DNA of 64,000 nucleotides from Mesocentrotus franciscanus (taxonomy: Eukaryota; Echinodermata; Echinoidea; Camarodonta; Strongylocentrotidae). Made by a program: the position numbers and the translations under genes. A model generated the notes under the pieces. That model was given only the letters and a program-made list of their open reading frames with translations, did no database searches and was not told where the DNA came from. Of this stretch, positions 33,537 through 46,100 are shown piece after piece. Location: positions 4,085,284 through 4,149,283 of the forward strand of contig CP137674.1 in assembly GCA_037976565.1 (NCBI GenBank), written 5' to 3'. Positions within the stretch are counted from its first letter, which is position 1. Each line of letters begins with the position of its first letter.

Positions 33537-34292
33537 TAGAATGATGTAAGTCAAATTACATGAATACTCTCATGCACTCTAAATGTTTATTATCATTCAA
33601 CCACTTCATTCTTATTTTCAGATTATGAAGTTGGTGGAAGTTCTGAATTTTCACATTATCATTAAATAGATTTTAATAGGGAATTCTCCTCAAATTTCGC
33701 TCTCGTTTTGTTTGCTCAATTCGGTCCCACTTTCAAAAACACTTCGAGGAAATGGTTTCAGATTTTAAGCGGACACAGATCCGACAGCAAATCGAAAATG
33801 AAATTAAAACCAGAAGTCGTACCATAGAGGGGCTTCGGGGGCTCAAGCCCCCCCCCCATACCCCAAAAGTATATATAAAAATAATAGAAAATAAAAAACA
33901 AATACATCTGCAACCCCCTCTCCTCTGAAAATGTTCTTGATTATAAATGAATTTAAGTGAGGCACAATCACGTAGAAAAATTGAAGGCAAAATCCCCAAA
34001 CCCCAGCCGACTCCCCTCCACCCTCAAAAATAAATAAAACATTAACAAAAACTTTTAGAACTTCGCATGATTACCCCCTAAAATGGCCGGGGGCAGGATC
34101 CATCTCTCGCCCTTTCCCTCACCGTCACACACCCTCGTATGTTTGAGGTTAATCTTTTCTTCTTTTTTCTTCTTCTTTATTTATTTCATTCTGTCATTCT
34201 TTTTGCACCGCGAGCTATCATGACTTTAGACCAAATCAGGAGGCGCGATGGCTCAGTGAAAGACCAGTGGTCTCGTAAACCGGAGACCCTGG

Positions 34293-35373
34293 CAGGCGCG
34301 GATCCAGGGGCCAGGGGCCTTGGCCCCGGCAAAAAAAAAAAAAAGAGAGAGAGAAGGAAAAGAAGGGAAAGGGAAAGAGGAAAGAAAGGGAAAGAAAGAA
34401 GAGGAAGCAGAAAAGAAAAGGAGGAAAGAAAAAAGAGAGAGAAGGAAGGAAAGGGAAAGAAAAGGGAAAAGAGGAGATAAAGGGAAGGAAATGAAGAATG
34501 AAGAAGAAGAAGAAAAGAAAAAAAGGGGGATATCAGTTGCGATTTTCCCGCTAAGAAGTTGTGGATCGGGGCCAAAGGCCTTGCCTCCCCGCCAAAAAAG
34601 GGAAGGGAAAGGGAAGAGGAGAGCTAAAAGGGAACAAAAAAGAGGAAGAAGAAAATAAAAGGATGAAAAGAAGGGGAGATCAGTTGCGATTAATTCGGCC
34701 AACAACGTCCAGATCGGGGGGGGGGGACCGGAAGGCTCTTGCCCTCCCCCAGCAAACTTAAAAGAGAGAGAAGGAAGGGAAGTGAAAGGGTGCCCACGCC
34801 AATTAGTGACCTGCCAGTGTCACGAATAAGGTATTAAAATAAGCTCATCTGACCGTAATTAAATGCCTAAAACCCATGAGCTTCCGGGGGCTCTGCCCCC
34901 TGGACCCCACCTAGGGCCCTAAGGCGGACCCCTGGATGCTTAGCTGACGGTAAATTAATGCCTAAAACTCCTGAGCTTCTGGGGGCTACGCCCCCTGGAC
35001 CCCACGCCAATTAGTGTCCTGCCAGTGTCATAAATAAGGTATAAAAATATGCGCATCTGACCGTAATAAAATGCCCTGAGCTTCAGGGGCTCCGCCCCTT
35101 GACCCCCGCCGAGGCTTTGCCGCTAGACCATACGCCAATTTATGCTATGCTCTACCTGATCGTAAATACTTTAGCCTCCCCCACCCACTTTGAAAAACGT
35201 TCAGCAGGGCCTCCATGTAAGAGTGGTGGTGATGCGGATTTTTCTTCTTCTGTCCCCCCAACGATTTTGCTCATTACGCCACTGCTTTAGTGGTCACCAT
35301 TACGTACCAATATTTGGCTCGCACAATTTCAAATTTGGGCCCCCTCCCCTAAGAAATCCTGGATCCGCGCCTG
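34293..35373. mobile_element. hAT-like element 1 (outer)
   Basis: Perfect 16-bp inverted ends CAGGCGCGGATCCAGG, 8-bp target duplication GACCCTGG (34285-34292 and 35374-35381), and an empty site in copy B at about 38841-38850. 1081 bp. The interior has three diverged purine-rich units, each led by a GATC-GGGGCC-like block, then a nested element. Non-autonomous. Confidence 0.92.
34788..35284 (-). mobile_element. Partial nested element inside hAT-like element 1
   Basis: Reverse orientation of the 45875-46602 family: CATCTGACCGTAATTAAATG, GGGGGCTCTGCCCCCTGGAC, ending ATTACGCCACTG at 35284. The other end is missing. Confidence 0.7.
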
Positions 35374-35720
35374 GACCCTGGGTTCGAAACCAGTCGATGC
35401 ACTAGTGCCCTTTGGTAAGGCATCAAGACATTAAGCTGTCGGTCCTCTGGTTGCTTAATTACAAGCATACACATGCGTCCTTAGCAGTCAGGTAAAATCA
35501 ACCCAATCACAATCATAATCACAAATGTATACATCGCGCAGCGTCAATAATCGTGGCCAAAATAAGAAATCCCCAATATACGATCATTATCATCATGCAA
35601 ATAATTAATTTTCGATAATTCCAAATCAGTTTCAGACACCATGGGTTCCGGACTTTTTCGTAAATCCATGGTCTATATCCTAGGGGGAGAGGGTATGCAT
35701 GGAGCACTTAGAGAGAAGGG

Positions 35721-35728
<8 letters not shown>

Positions 35729-35815
<87 letters not shown>

Positions 35816-35819
35816 GAGG
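35729..35819. repeat. (GA)n microsatellite in copy A
   Basis: About 80 bases of almost pure GA. The homologous site in copy B (about 39208-39236) has only a short irregular purine stretch. Confidence 0.95.
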
Positions 35820-36758
35820 GGGAGAGTTACACATGTTAGTGAAAGTTATGTATAATCCAAACACCCACACCTTCCCTGACGGCCTTCCTGAGCAGAGGAG
35901 ACATCTAGAGATAAACTAGGCCTGTATCAGAACAAAAAATGGGGGGGGGGAGGGGACAAGGCCTTTATTAGTATGGTAGTTCCCTTCGACTTGAATAGTC
36001 TATATTTTATATCCATTTTTTTTTTAAAACCTTTATTAAATTAATTTTGATAAGAAATCACCAGTTCATATAAAGTTATATTAAATAATCGATGTTAAAG
36101 TTGCAATTTCTTAATAAATGGCTGCTGAGGTAAAGCAGGAGAGTATAACCTTATGGTCATGCAGCCATTCTTTACAGCCAATTGCTTCAAAATTTCAATT
36201 TAAAAGAGGAGATAATTTCACAGCAACCCCTCTTGAACTTTTTATGCATCCAGGATTCTAATTCGAACGAGGAAGGGGCACAAGAGTGGTTTTCAAAATC
36301 TCTGACATGATCTCTGTAAGAGAAAAGGTTATTGATGTCTTCGAGATTTAAATAAGGTGTGAAAATCTCTGACAAAAAACAACAAAATCTGATATGTGTC
36401 ATCAGGTCGGATGGGAAGGGGGGAGGTCATGTATTTTGACCAGGAGCACATGCGTGCCCCCACCCCCACGCCACCTCCTGGTTCCGCCACTGGTAATGAG
36501 CTGGCTAGATCATACAACACGTTTTGTTGGTATGTCTTGGACAAAATCATTGACCCATCTCAGGTCTATTTCCTTACGGAAGTTTATTTTGTTCTGGAAA
36601 GAACGAGAGAGAGAGAGAGAGAGAGAGAGAAAGATAGAGAATGGAGAAAATCAGAGGTGAGGAGAGGCACATTCATTGGTTGAAGTAAGACGCTTTAATA
36701 GTTTTAAAAGGTGCTGCTTAATCAGTTTATAAATTAATTCCTCACAAGCTAGACTGGC

Positions 36759-36840
36759 ATGATGGTGATAATGGAGAGGACTAAAGTCTCTTTCAGTGTT
36801 GTAGGTGTTCTCCTTGTCTGTGCAACAAGTCTCGCTTCTG
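36759..36840 (+). CDS. Signal-peptide exon, copy A
   Basis: [27 protein letters not shown] plus one base, donor GTAAGC. A charged N-region, hydrophobic core and small residues (ATSLASG) fit a cleavable signal peptide. Three ATGs (36759, 36762, 36771) are in frame. The phase 1 donor matches the TSR exons. Confidence 0.75.
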
Positions 36841-39800
36841 GTAAGCAACACATTGTTCAAAGACACACTCCTTCCTTAAATAATTTTTTTAATTCTAACT
36901 ATCTGTTCACATTATTGGTTTGCCATTAAAGGCCTATGTCTTGATATAAAGCGTAATGAGCAATATCTTAATGGATTTTGCGCTACAAGACAGTGTGTAT
37001 GTATCATAAGTGTAAGCGACTCCGTTGAGCTCGTCATAATTATCAACATGCTGATAAGAACAATTCAAAGTCAAAATTAATTATAGGGGACTTGGGTCTT
37101 ATTTACCCATGGTAGCCAATTATTACTGGGGGTGTTTCACAAAGACTAAGATCGACTTTAAGTTGGACTTAAGTATAACAGGCCGTTCGTGCCATTGTTT
37201 GCTCTCACCATTATGATCTTTAGATAATATTTTTTCCTTCAATAATGAATTATCAAAAAATGTAAGTTTTGTCGATTTTTTACCATGATTTGTACGTCCT
37301 GTGAGAGACCAATTCCAGTAAATGATGAGAGAAAACAATGGCACGAACGGCCTTTTATACTTAGGTCCAACTTAAAGTCGATCTTAGTCTTTGTGAAACA
37401 CCCCCTGCTCTTCCTGTGGGCCCAAGCATTGCCAGGTACCCTTTTACACTTGGGCAGAGTGGGACAATTATTATGTGGGCAAAACACCTTTTAGGTCTAT
37501 TCAAGGATCTTAAGCTCCGAAGAACGAAGATCGACCCCAGGACCTATATCAACTGAAGGACAATTTTCTGAATAGTGTGTACATATATATCATAATGTAT
37601 AATAATTTTCAATATGTTGTTACACTCTTTGTAAAATGAGATATTGTGGAGACCAATAAATTATTTGAATTATCTAGGTCCGGCATTAATCAGGACGTAC
37701 ATGCAATATCCTGTACCGTTCATCTAATAGATAACTTTTACAGGTGTTGACTGTATTGACTGTGTTGACATGATCAATGGATTTTAATAGGGAATTCCTC
37801 TCAAATTTCGCTTTCGTTTTGTTTGCTCAGTTCAGTCCCATTTTCAAAAACACTTCAAGGAAATGGTTTCAGATTTTAAGCGGACACAGCTCCGACAGCA
37901 CATCGAAAATGAGATTAAAACCAGAAGTTTCAGTTTTCAGTTTCAGTTTTAGTTATTTTCATATTTCACATGTTGTATAATACATTATTACATTTGGCAT
38001 GTTACATTTAAAAAAAAAATCTATACAAACAAAGAGAATAATACATAAGACTAAGTTAAATAAAGGGGAAAATTATGATGGAGCCTAAAAGAAAGCAATG
38101 TTTGTAGGCCATAGGCTCCAGAAGTTATAACATTGTCTTGTGTATATTAAATAACGTAATAGGATTAAAATTGGAGCTTATTCTAAGGAATAGGTAAACA
38201 TTGGTGATATACTTAGCAATACTTGTGTTACATTATCACTATCTGTACGCAAAGGGGCTTCGGGGGCACCTCCCCCCAAAAGAGTATATCTAAAAATAAA
38301 ATAAAAATGAAATAAAAAATAAATAAATCTTCAACCCCATCTCCCCTGAAAATTTTCTTGATTATAAATGAGTTTAAGTGAGGCACAATCACGTAGAAAA
38401 ATTGAAGGCAAGAATCCCCAAACGCTAGCCGACCCCCCTCCCTCAAAAAATAAAATAAAAACTTTAAAATCATTTAGAACTCCGCCTGATTACCCCCTAA
38501 AATAGCCAGGGGCAGAATCCACCTCTCGACCTCTCCCCTCGCCGGCAAACATCCACGTATGTTTGAGATTTATCTTTTTCTTCTTCTTCTTCTTCTTCTT
38601 CTTCTTCTTCTTCTTCTTCTTCTTCTTCTTCTTCTTCTTCTTCTTCTTCTTCTTCTTCTTCTTCTTTTTCTTCTTCTTCTTCTTCTCCTTCTTCTTTCTT
38701 TCTTTCTGTCATTTTTTTCATTCTTTTTGCACCGCGAGCTATCATGACTTTATGGCCGAGAGATTTACCCATCTATTGATACCAAATCAGGAGGCGCGAT
38801 GGCTCAGTGGTAGACCAGTGGTCTCGTAAACGGGAGACACCGGGTTCGGAACAAGTCAATGTGCTAGTGCCCTTAATCCTCATTACCAAGTCCCTCGGAG
38901 AGGGCTTAAAGCTGTCGGTTCTCTGGTTGCTTAATAACAAGCATACACATGCTTCCTTAGCAGTCAGGTAAAACCAACCCAATCACAATTACAATCACAA
39001 ATGTATACATTCGACCTACGGGTATCGCGCAGCGTCAATAATCGTGGCCAAAATAGGAAATCCCCAATATACGATCATTATCATCATGCAAATAATAAAT
39101 TTTCGATCATTCCGAATCAGTTTCAGACATCATAGGTTCCGCACCTTTTCGTCAATCCATGGTCTAGATCCTAGGGGGATGGGGTATGGAGCAATTAGAG
39201 AGAAGGGACGGAGTGAGAAAGAGGGAGGAGGAGAGTTACATATTTAGTGAAAGTTATGTATAAACCAAACGCCCACCCCTTCCCTTTCGGCCTTCCTGGG
39301 CAAAGGAGACATCTAGAGATAAATTAGGCCTGTATCAGAAAAAGAAGGGGGGTGAATGAGGCCTTTATTTACGGTAGTTCCCTTCGACTAGAATAGTCTA
39401 TATTTTATATCAATTTTTCTTCTTTTTACCTTTATAAAATTAATTTTGATAAGAAATTACCAGACGAGTTCATATAAAATTATATTAAATAATCATTGTT
39501 GAAGGGCAATTAAGCAAAAGTTGCAATTTCTTAATCAATGGCTGCTGAGGTAAAGCAGGAGAGCAACCTTATGGTCATGCAGCGATTCTTAACAGCCAAT
39601 TGCTTCAAAATTTCAATTTAAAAGAGGAAGATAATTTCCCGTTTCACAGCAACCCCTCTTAAACTTTTTATGCATCCAGGATTCTAATTCGAACGAGGAA
39701 GGGGCACAAGAGTGGTTCCCCAAATTTCTGACATAATCTCTGTAAGAAAAAAAGGTTATTGATATCTTCGAGACTGAAATAAGATGTGAAAATCTCTGAT

Positions 39801-40066
39801 AAACAACAACAAAATCTGATATGTGTCATCAGGTCGGATACTGGGGCGAGGTCATGTATTTTACCAGGGGTATGCGCGTGCCCCCTCCCCCAATGCCACC
39901 TCTTGGTTCCGCCACTGGTAATGAACTGGCTAGATCATACAACACGTTTTGTTTTTATTTCTTGGAAAAAAAATCATTGATCCATCTCAGTTCTATTTCC
40001 GTCAACATTTTACGGAAGTTTATTACGTTCTGGAAAGTTGAGAGTGTGTGTGTGTGTGTGTGTGTC

Positions 40067-40118
<52 letters not shown>

Positions 40119-43100
40119 AAATCAGAGGTGAGGAGAGGCACATTCATTGGTTGAAGTTAGGCGCTTTGATAGTCTTAAAAGGTGCTGCTTAATCAGTTTA
40201 TAAATTAATTCCTCACAAGCTAGACTGACATGATGGTGATAATGGAGAGGACTAAAGTCTCTTTGAGTGTTGTAGGTGTTCTCCTTGTCTGCGCAACAAG
40301 TCTCATTTCTGGTAAGCAACACATTTAAAGATGCAATCCTTCCTTAAATAATGTTTTCAAAATCTAAAAAGTATTTTTCATATTGTCGGTTTGTCATTCA
40401 AGGCCAATTTCTTGATGTAAAGCGTAATGAGCAATATCTTATTGGATTCTGCGCTACAAGTGAAAACAAAATTCAAGAGTCTCTTAAGGACCCATATTTT
40501 GTTCGTTTGTTGAATTAGTACAATGATATAACAAAGTAGTTATTCTTTCTCTTCTCTTCCCTCATGTCTGCTATTATCCCTTCTTTTCTTTTTTTTCTGA
40601 GCGCATAGGGACTTAAATTTATTTTTGTGATATGCGCTATATAAGAATGGTTTATTATTATTAAGTGTGTATGTAAGTGTAAGCGACTCCGTTGAGCTCG
40701 TCATAATTATCATCGTAGTGATAATAACAATTCAAAGTCAAAATCAATTATAGGGGAATTGGGTCTTATTTACTCATGGTAGCCATTAGTCTTATTACTG
40801 CTTTTCCTGTGGGCCCGAGCATTGCCAGGTACCCTTTTACACTTGGGAAGAGTGGGACAATTTTGTGGGCAAACTACCTTATAGGCCTATCGAAGGATTT
40901 TAAGCACCGAAGAACGGGGATCGACCCAAGGACCTCTCGTATGAGAGTCAAGAGCCTATACCATAGTCCTCCAACAAAGTGCTTTGCTAGTGATTCCGAA
41001 CAATGTGAAAGTATTTCAAATAAATGCCTCTAGAGACTTTCATTCCTCTTTCTCTGTAATTTCCTCTATAGCCACAATCTATCACAATGTGTCACACGGT
41101 ATAAGCATGATGTTTTTACATAGCGTGTTCACATAACCATAACTTCTACAAACGCTGTGAGACTGTGATCCTATGGTCAAACTCTATGATTTCATCTGCG
41201 ACCACCGTGTGTCATGTCATTGTGGACCGTCCTGTTGTTATACACTGTGCGTGATACTATTCTATTTTTTGTCAGCTAGGGAATCGGTGACAGTACCTTG
41301 TGAAGACACTTCAATCTAATCTAATATATTGCCATTTTGCCATGGTCTATATACGCACATTTTTGTGTGATTAAAAAAAAAATGATCGTGTCTTAAAACA
41401 CGATTGAAAAGACTTTTCAAATCAACCAAATGCAATTCCAATAGCATAGTTAGAGACACCTGTTGAATGTGCGAACATGAAATTCACATTGTTACAAATA
41501 GAAAGTTAATCACAATTGGGTCTTAATTATTTACCGAGGGTAGCCACATCAGTTATTAATGCTGCTCTTCCTACGAGCCCTGCAATTATTAGTACCCCAG
41601 CAATTGCCAGATACCCATTTACACCTTCGTGGAGAGTGGAAAATGTGGATTAATGACTCTACAAAGGACGTTAGTACCGGGCTGGAATTTGAACCCACAA
41701 CCCTTGGATTGAGAGTCAAGTGAATGAACAACTCAATCACGACACCTCCACAATAATACGTAATTCAAATTTGACGTATATGTAAACTATACAATGTGGT
41801 AGGCCTATTTTAAAATACCCTTGATCACTTGAAAGCCTATGCGATCGTGTTTTATTATCATATCATATCTTGTCGGCACCGGCAGGAACTCCTTGGAGCA
41901 ACTGGTCCGAATGCACGCAGACCTGTGGGTACGGAGTTCAGCTTCGCCATCGTCCATGTCCTCACGGCGATCATGCAGAATGCACTGTCTCTGAACTAGG
42001 AGAACTGAAAAGATGCAAACTCCGTGAATGTCCAAGTACGTAAATTACCCAAAAGGTTATTCTGTAGATTCTTTATCGAGTTTTTGTTCCAAACGATGCT
42101 CAAATTAGCGTCTCATTATACGACGTTTCTTTATGCGACGTTCAGACTAGGAACATTTTAATTAATAATGGCTATACGAAATTAGTATAGCTGTGCGATG
42201 TATGGTTGTAGTCTGAACGAAGGGTTAGTTATACTAGAAAGCCAGTTCCCATGCAATGTCACGGTAGTGGTACATGTAGTAGAACAGGATACTTTAAGGC
42301 GTCTGAGCAGTGGCGACGCTCCCAATATTTAAGGATAGGGTATCCATGTCATAGGGACACCAGATAATTAGATGGATAGAACAGGATCACAGTGTGAGGG
42401 GAAGTGTAGAAGTGTTTGGAAGTGGGTTCCATGACCGTTTTTTCTCAGTGCCTTCCCTTTTCCATGAATATATCTCTTTTTTCGTTTTGTTGTTGTTGTT
42501 GTTGTTGCAATATTTGATTGAGGGAACGTGCCCACCGCCCCACCGCATGCGTAGCTACGCCATTGGCCCTAATTACAGGGGGTTGTCCTGCAGGCTGCAC
42601 CCTGATCCGAAATTGGTTTCAGTCGCTATTAGCAGAAACAAGGAGAAAAGAGATCCAGTTTGAGGAATATCCAAAACAAATAAGGAAGAAAATTGGCAAC
42701 TCTGTGACGTTGGACTATCTTACGAGCTCCTCTCTCCTTTTATCTGTACAAAATAAAAAATCTTAAATTTCACTTTTCTCTAAAGAAAATATTTAATGAA
42801 TGACACGTAACCCTAGAAATAATCCCTGCACATAACGTTTCTACACAACCCTGTAGGAATATTCCTTCAATCCTTCATCAGTACAGAGTATTTGGGAGAG
42901 GACCTCGCCAAATACGTCACAGCGGTTGCCTTTTTTGTAATGAAGAAGTGTTTCCTTCTGTAGCAGGAACTACCTTTCCCCCGACACATTCAACGTTCTG
43001 CTAAATGGGTTTTTATTTCCTCCTGTTATCATCCGAATACGGGAACCACGGAAGTCTTGCATTTCCTATACTAGACGAATGTTATACCAAACGGGTAAAG

Positions 43101-46100
43101 CCCACATCGTGTAATCAAATAACATCCTGATTCTGCAGTCTTTTCCAGCAGTATTGATCTCATTTTTGCCCATCAGTAAAATATCATCTACATCAAAAGC
43201 AAATTGAACGTCAAGTTTTAAACGTTAAAGTCTTTTAAATAAATAACGTTTAATGGCCAATAAGAAATACGAACGATGACTTAACCCTCATGTTTCAGTA
43301 ATTTTTAGAGGTGGATTCAGATTCTCTGGTGGGGGGTTGGCGGGAGACAAGTCTGAAAATCCTCTGATAATCTTTGTAAAAACGTTACGCATTTCAGATG
43401 TCTTTAACATTAAAATTTCAGGGGGTGGGCATAAATATGGGAATCAATTTAGTCAGAGCCGTAGCGGGGGTCCTGGCATTTGAGAGGGCACTAATGTCAC
43501 GGGAATGGAGAGGGCGCCGGGCGGCCGGTCTTACGAGATGCAGAAAAAATGTGAGAGAACAAGTTTTTGTGTTTGTTTGTTTGTTTGTTTTGTTTTGTGT
43601 GTTTTTTTTTTGGGGGGGGGAGGTTAGGGGGGGGTTGGAGAGGTCGAGTTCTCGTGTTATCTTCTTTATATGTTGCCCCTCCCTCCCCCATTTCTTTTTA
43701 CTCCATTCGATTGGGGTAACATGCCCCCCATATCCCCGTCCCAATAGCGTATCTATACGCCACAGCTAATCGCCGTTTTATTCCTGCTTAACTGTTCTTG
43801 CGTGTGAGCAGTAGACGGAGGGTGGAGTGCCTGGTCCAGGTGGCGACTTTGCAGTAAGACCTGTGGTACAGGAGGAGTTCGTGCAAGGCACAGGACGTGC
43901 TCTAACCCTAGACCTCAACATGGCGGTATGCAGTGTGAAGGAAGCAGTAGAAGTCGTAAACCTTGCTCTCCACTTCAGCCATGCCCTGGTAAATATAATG
44001 ATGAAAATTAAAACGACAATAAAGATGATGATAGTAATAATAATCGTAACAATAATAATAAATATAATAATGATGATAATAATAACAATAATAATAATAA
44101 TCGCAACAATAATTATAATAATGATAATAATGATGATGATAATAATAAAAATAATAATAATAATGGTAACAATAATGATAATGATAATTATGATGATAAT
44201 AAAAACAATAATAATAACAATAAACATGTTACTTTTTAAAGTTTCCCCTCACTTCACTCCCTCTGTTTCTGTGTGTCATCGCCCCGCCTCATCGCCCCTC
44301 CTCATCGCCCCTCTTCATCGCCCCCTCCTCATCGCCCTCTCCTCATCGCCCCCTCCTCATCCTGTATTTCGAAATATTGGGGACATCCCAGTGGACCGAC
44401 GGCCTACGAGACTGCGGAGCTCGGTCTGGTGAACATAGCATTTCAGTATAGGCCCACGATACTGTTGGTCTCTTAGGCCGTCGGGCTGCAGCCGAAAAAA
44501 ATAAATCTATTTCTAAGTTTAACTTCCACCGTCGTCTTATTTACGCTTGTAGTCGATGGAGGTTGGAGTGATTGGACAGAGTGGAGTGCATGTAATGCGG
44601 TGTGGTGCAGAGTAAAAGGCAATCGTTTCCGAATCAGGAGCTGCACCAACCCCGAACCCCTGAACGGTGGGTCACAATGTGAGGGCGCTAGCAGTGAGAG
44701 TGAGAAATGCAAGAAGGCCGACTGCCCAGGTACGGTATTTAATATGTTAAAGGGGACTCCAATCTTAATAATAAATTACCCTAAATGAAAGCTGGTGAAC
44801 GTTAAACGAAATCGGAACCCCAAAATAACAAAGTTTTGAATTTTTCGAAAGTTTTAACCACTATACGAAATGTGAAATTCAAATTGGCTGAATCGGTAAT
44901 GTCACTCGGATGTAGTGCCGGACACAAATAAATGACTTAAATGTCAATTTTTCAAATGTATTACTAATAAAGATGGTCTTTTCCTTTTAGAGAACCTCTA
45001 ATAATACGTTATGCATGATCTTTTTTAGTAGTTCCTAAAGCGAATAGGCGCTTAGGAGAAAAAAAATAAAGTAGTGATATATTTGTACACGGCAAATGGG
45101 AGAGTTGTCCTAGACTACGTCACAATCCATTGTCCAAATTTGCCACTTTGAACGAATTTTCGTGTTATCGTATTTGAAACACTCATAGCTTTCTTATTAC
45201 TGGTCCGATGTATTTCTAACTTTCGCCACTCTATTTCTCTTATTTCGTTTTCATACAAACGAACTCAATACAATGTTTGGATATTTTACAGGACAATGGC
45301 CACTGACCAGAGACATACGGGCACGCTTTGTCGGGGGGACGGCTTTGCTACTTTGATGTTATTATCTATTTTACAGTGTCTACATTTTTGCGAGCCAAGA
45401 AAGGCACTGTAAATTAGTAAGAAATTAACAAAAAAATAGTCAAAATCTATAAACAAGACATAAAATTTACACATTCGGACACCACAATGTCCAAATATGA
45501 GTGGACGTTTGATGTTTTCAGTTCTGGGGCTGCAATTTTTACAGTTCCCCGACTCGTAAACCTATTGTCACGAATGGTTTGTTCTTGCAAAATAACGAGT
45601 TTTTTTTTAATAGTCTAATGAAACCTTTTTTTCGGTGTTTTTGCATGGCGAATCTTCGGAGACTGCTATACAAAGTCGTCTCAATCTATTTTCCTCTACC
45701 TCATCTCCTATCAACTAATTTTTATTATGATTAAATATGACTTTGGTTTGTCTTATGACGAAATATCAATCCAAGGGCGCTGGCTTATAAACATACCCAA
45801 TACATACGAGCAGGCGCGCCGGAAGCAGTTTGGGATTGGGGGGCAAACATTCCAGGGGGCTCACTTTTCAGGGGCAGTGGCCTAATAAGCAAAAAGGTCA
45901 AGGGGCGGAGCCCCCGGAAACTTTTAGGCATTTAATTACGGTCAGATGAGCAAATTTTGATACCTTATTTGTGACACTGGAAGGTCACTAATTGGCGGGA
46001 GGTCCAGGGGGCTGAGCCCCATGAAGCTCAGGGGTTTTAGGCATTTAATTACGGTCAGATGAGCCTCCAGGGGCCCGCCTTAGGGCTTTTGGTGGGGTCG

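Larger units (their letters stand above)
34246..35480 (+). repeat. tRNA-derived SINE split by a hAT-like insertion
   Basis: The head AGGCGCGATGGCTCAGTG (34246-34292) and the B box GGGTTCGAAACC onward (from 35380) are two halves of one SINE. The uninterrupted version is in copy B at 38790-38960. Confidence 0.8.
33666..37547 (+). repeat. Segmental tandem duplication, copy A
   Basis: From GATTTTAATAGGGAATTC to GATCGACCCCAGGACC this segment is collinear with copy B (37780-40937), including a SINE, purine tracts and the signal-peptide exon. Copy A alone carries the hAT-like insertion 34293-35373 and the foldback element 37129-37404. Copy B alone carries insertions at about 37929-38250 and 40460-40664. 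Confidence 0.9.
37780..40937 (+). repeat. Segmental tandem duplication, copy B
   Basis: Direct repeat of 33666-37547, separated from it by about 230 bp of unrelated sequence. It retains empty sites for both copy A insertions. It includes the second signal-peptide exon. Confidence 0.9.

Noticed and set aside
34139..34761. Lys/Glu/Arg-rich and Phe/Ser/Leu-rich open frames
   Set aside because: Translations of purine-rich filler inside hAT-like element 1.
36440..36493. TGGTTCCGCCACTG (also at 39903) looking like a hAT right end
   Set aside because: No matching left end found in either duplicate; at most a solo relic.
42308..42565. CAGTGGCG ... CGCCATTG pair resembling hAT ends
   Set aside because: No target-site duplication and the flanks do not match; too short to call.
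43827..44432. 201-residue plus-strand open frame
   Set aside because: It reads TSR exon 2 in the wrong frame and then an AAT microsatellite; the TSR frame has clear domain residues and splice sites.
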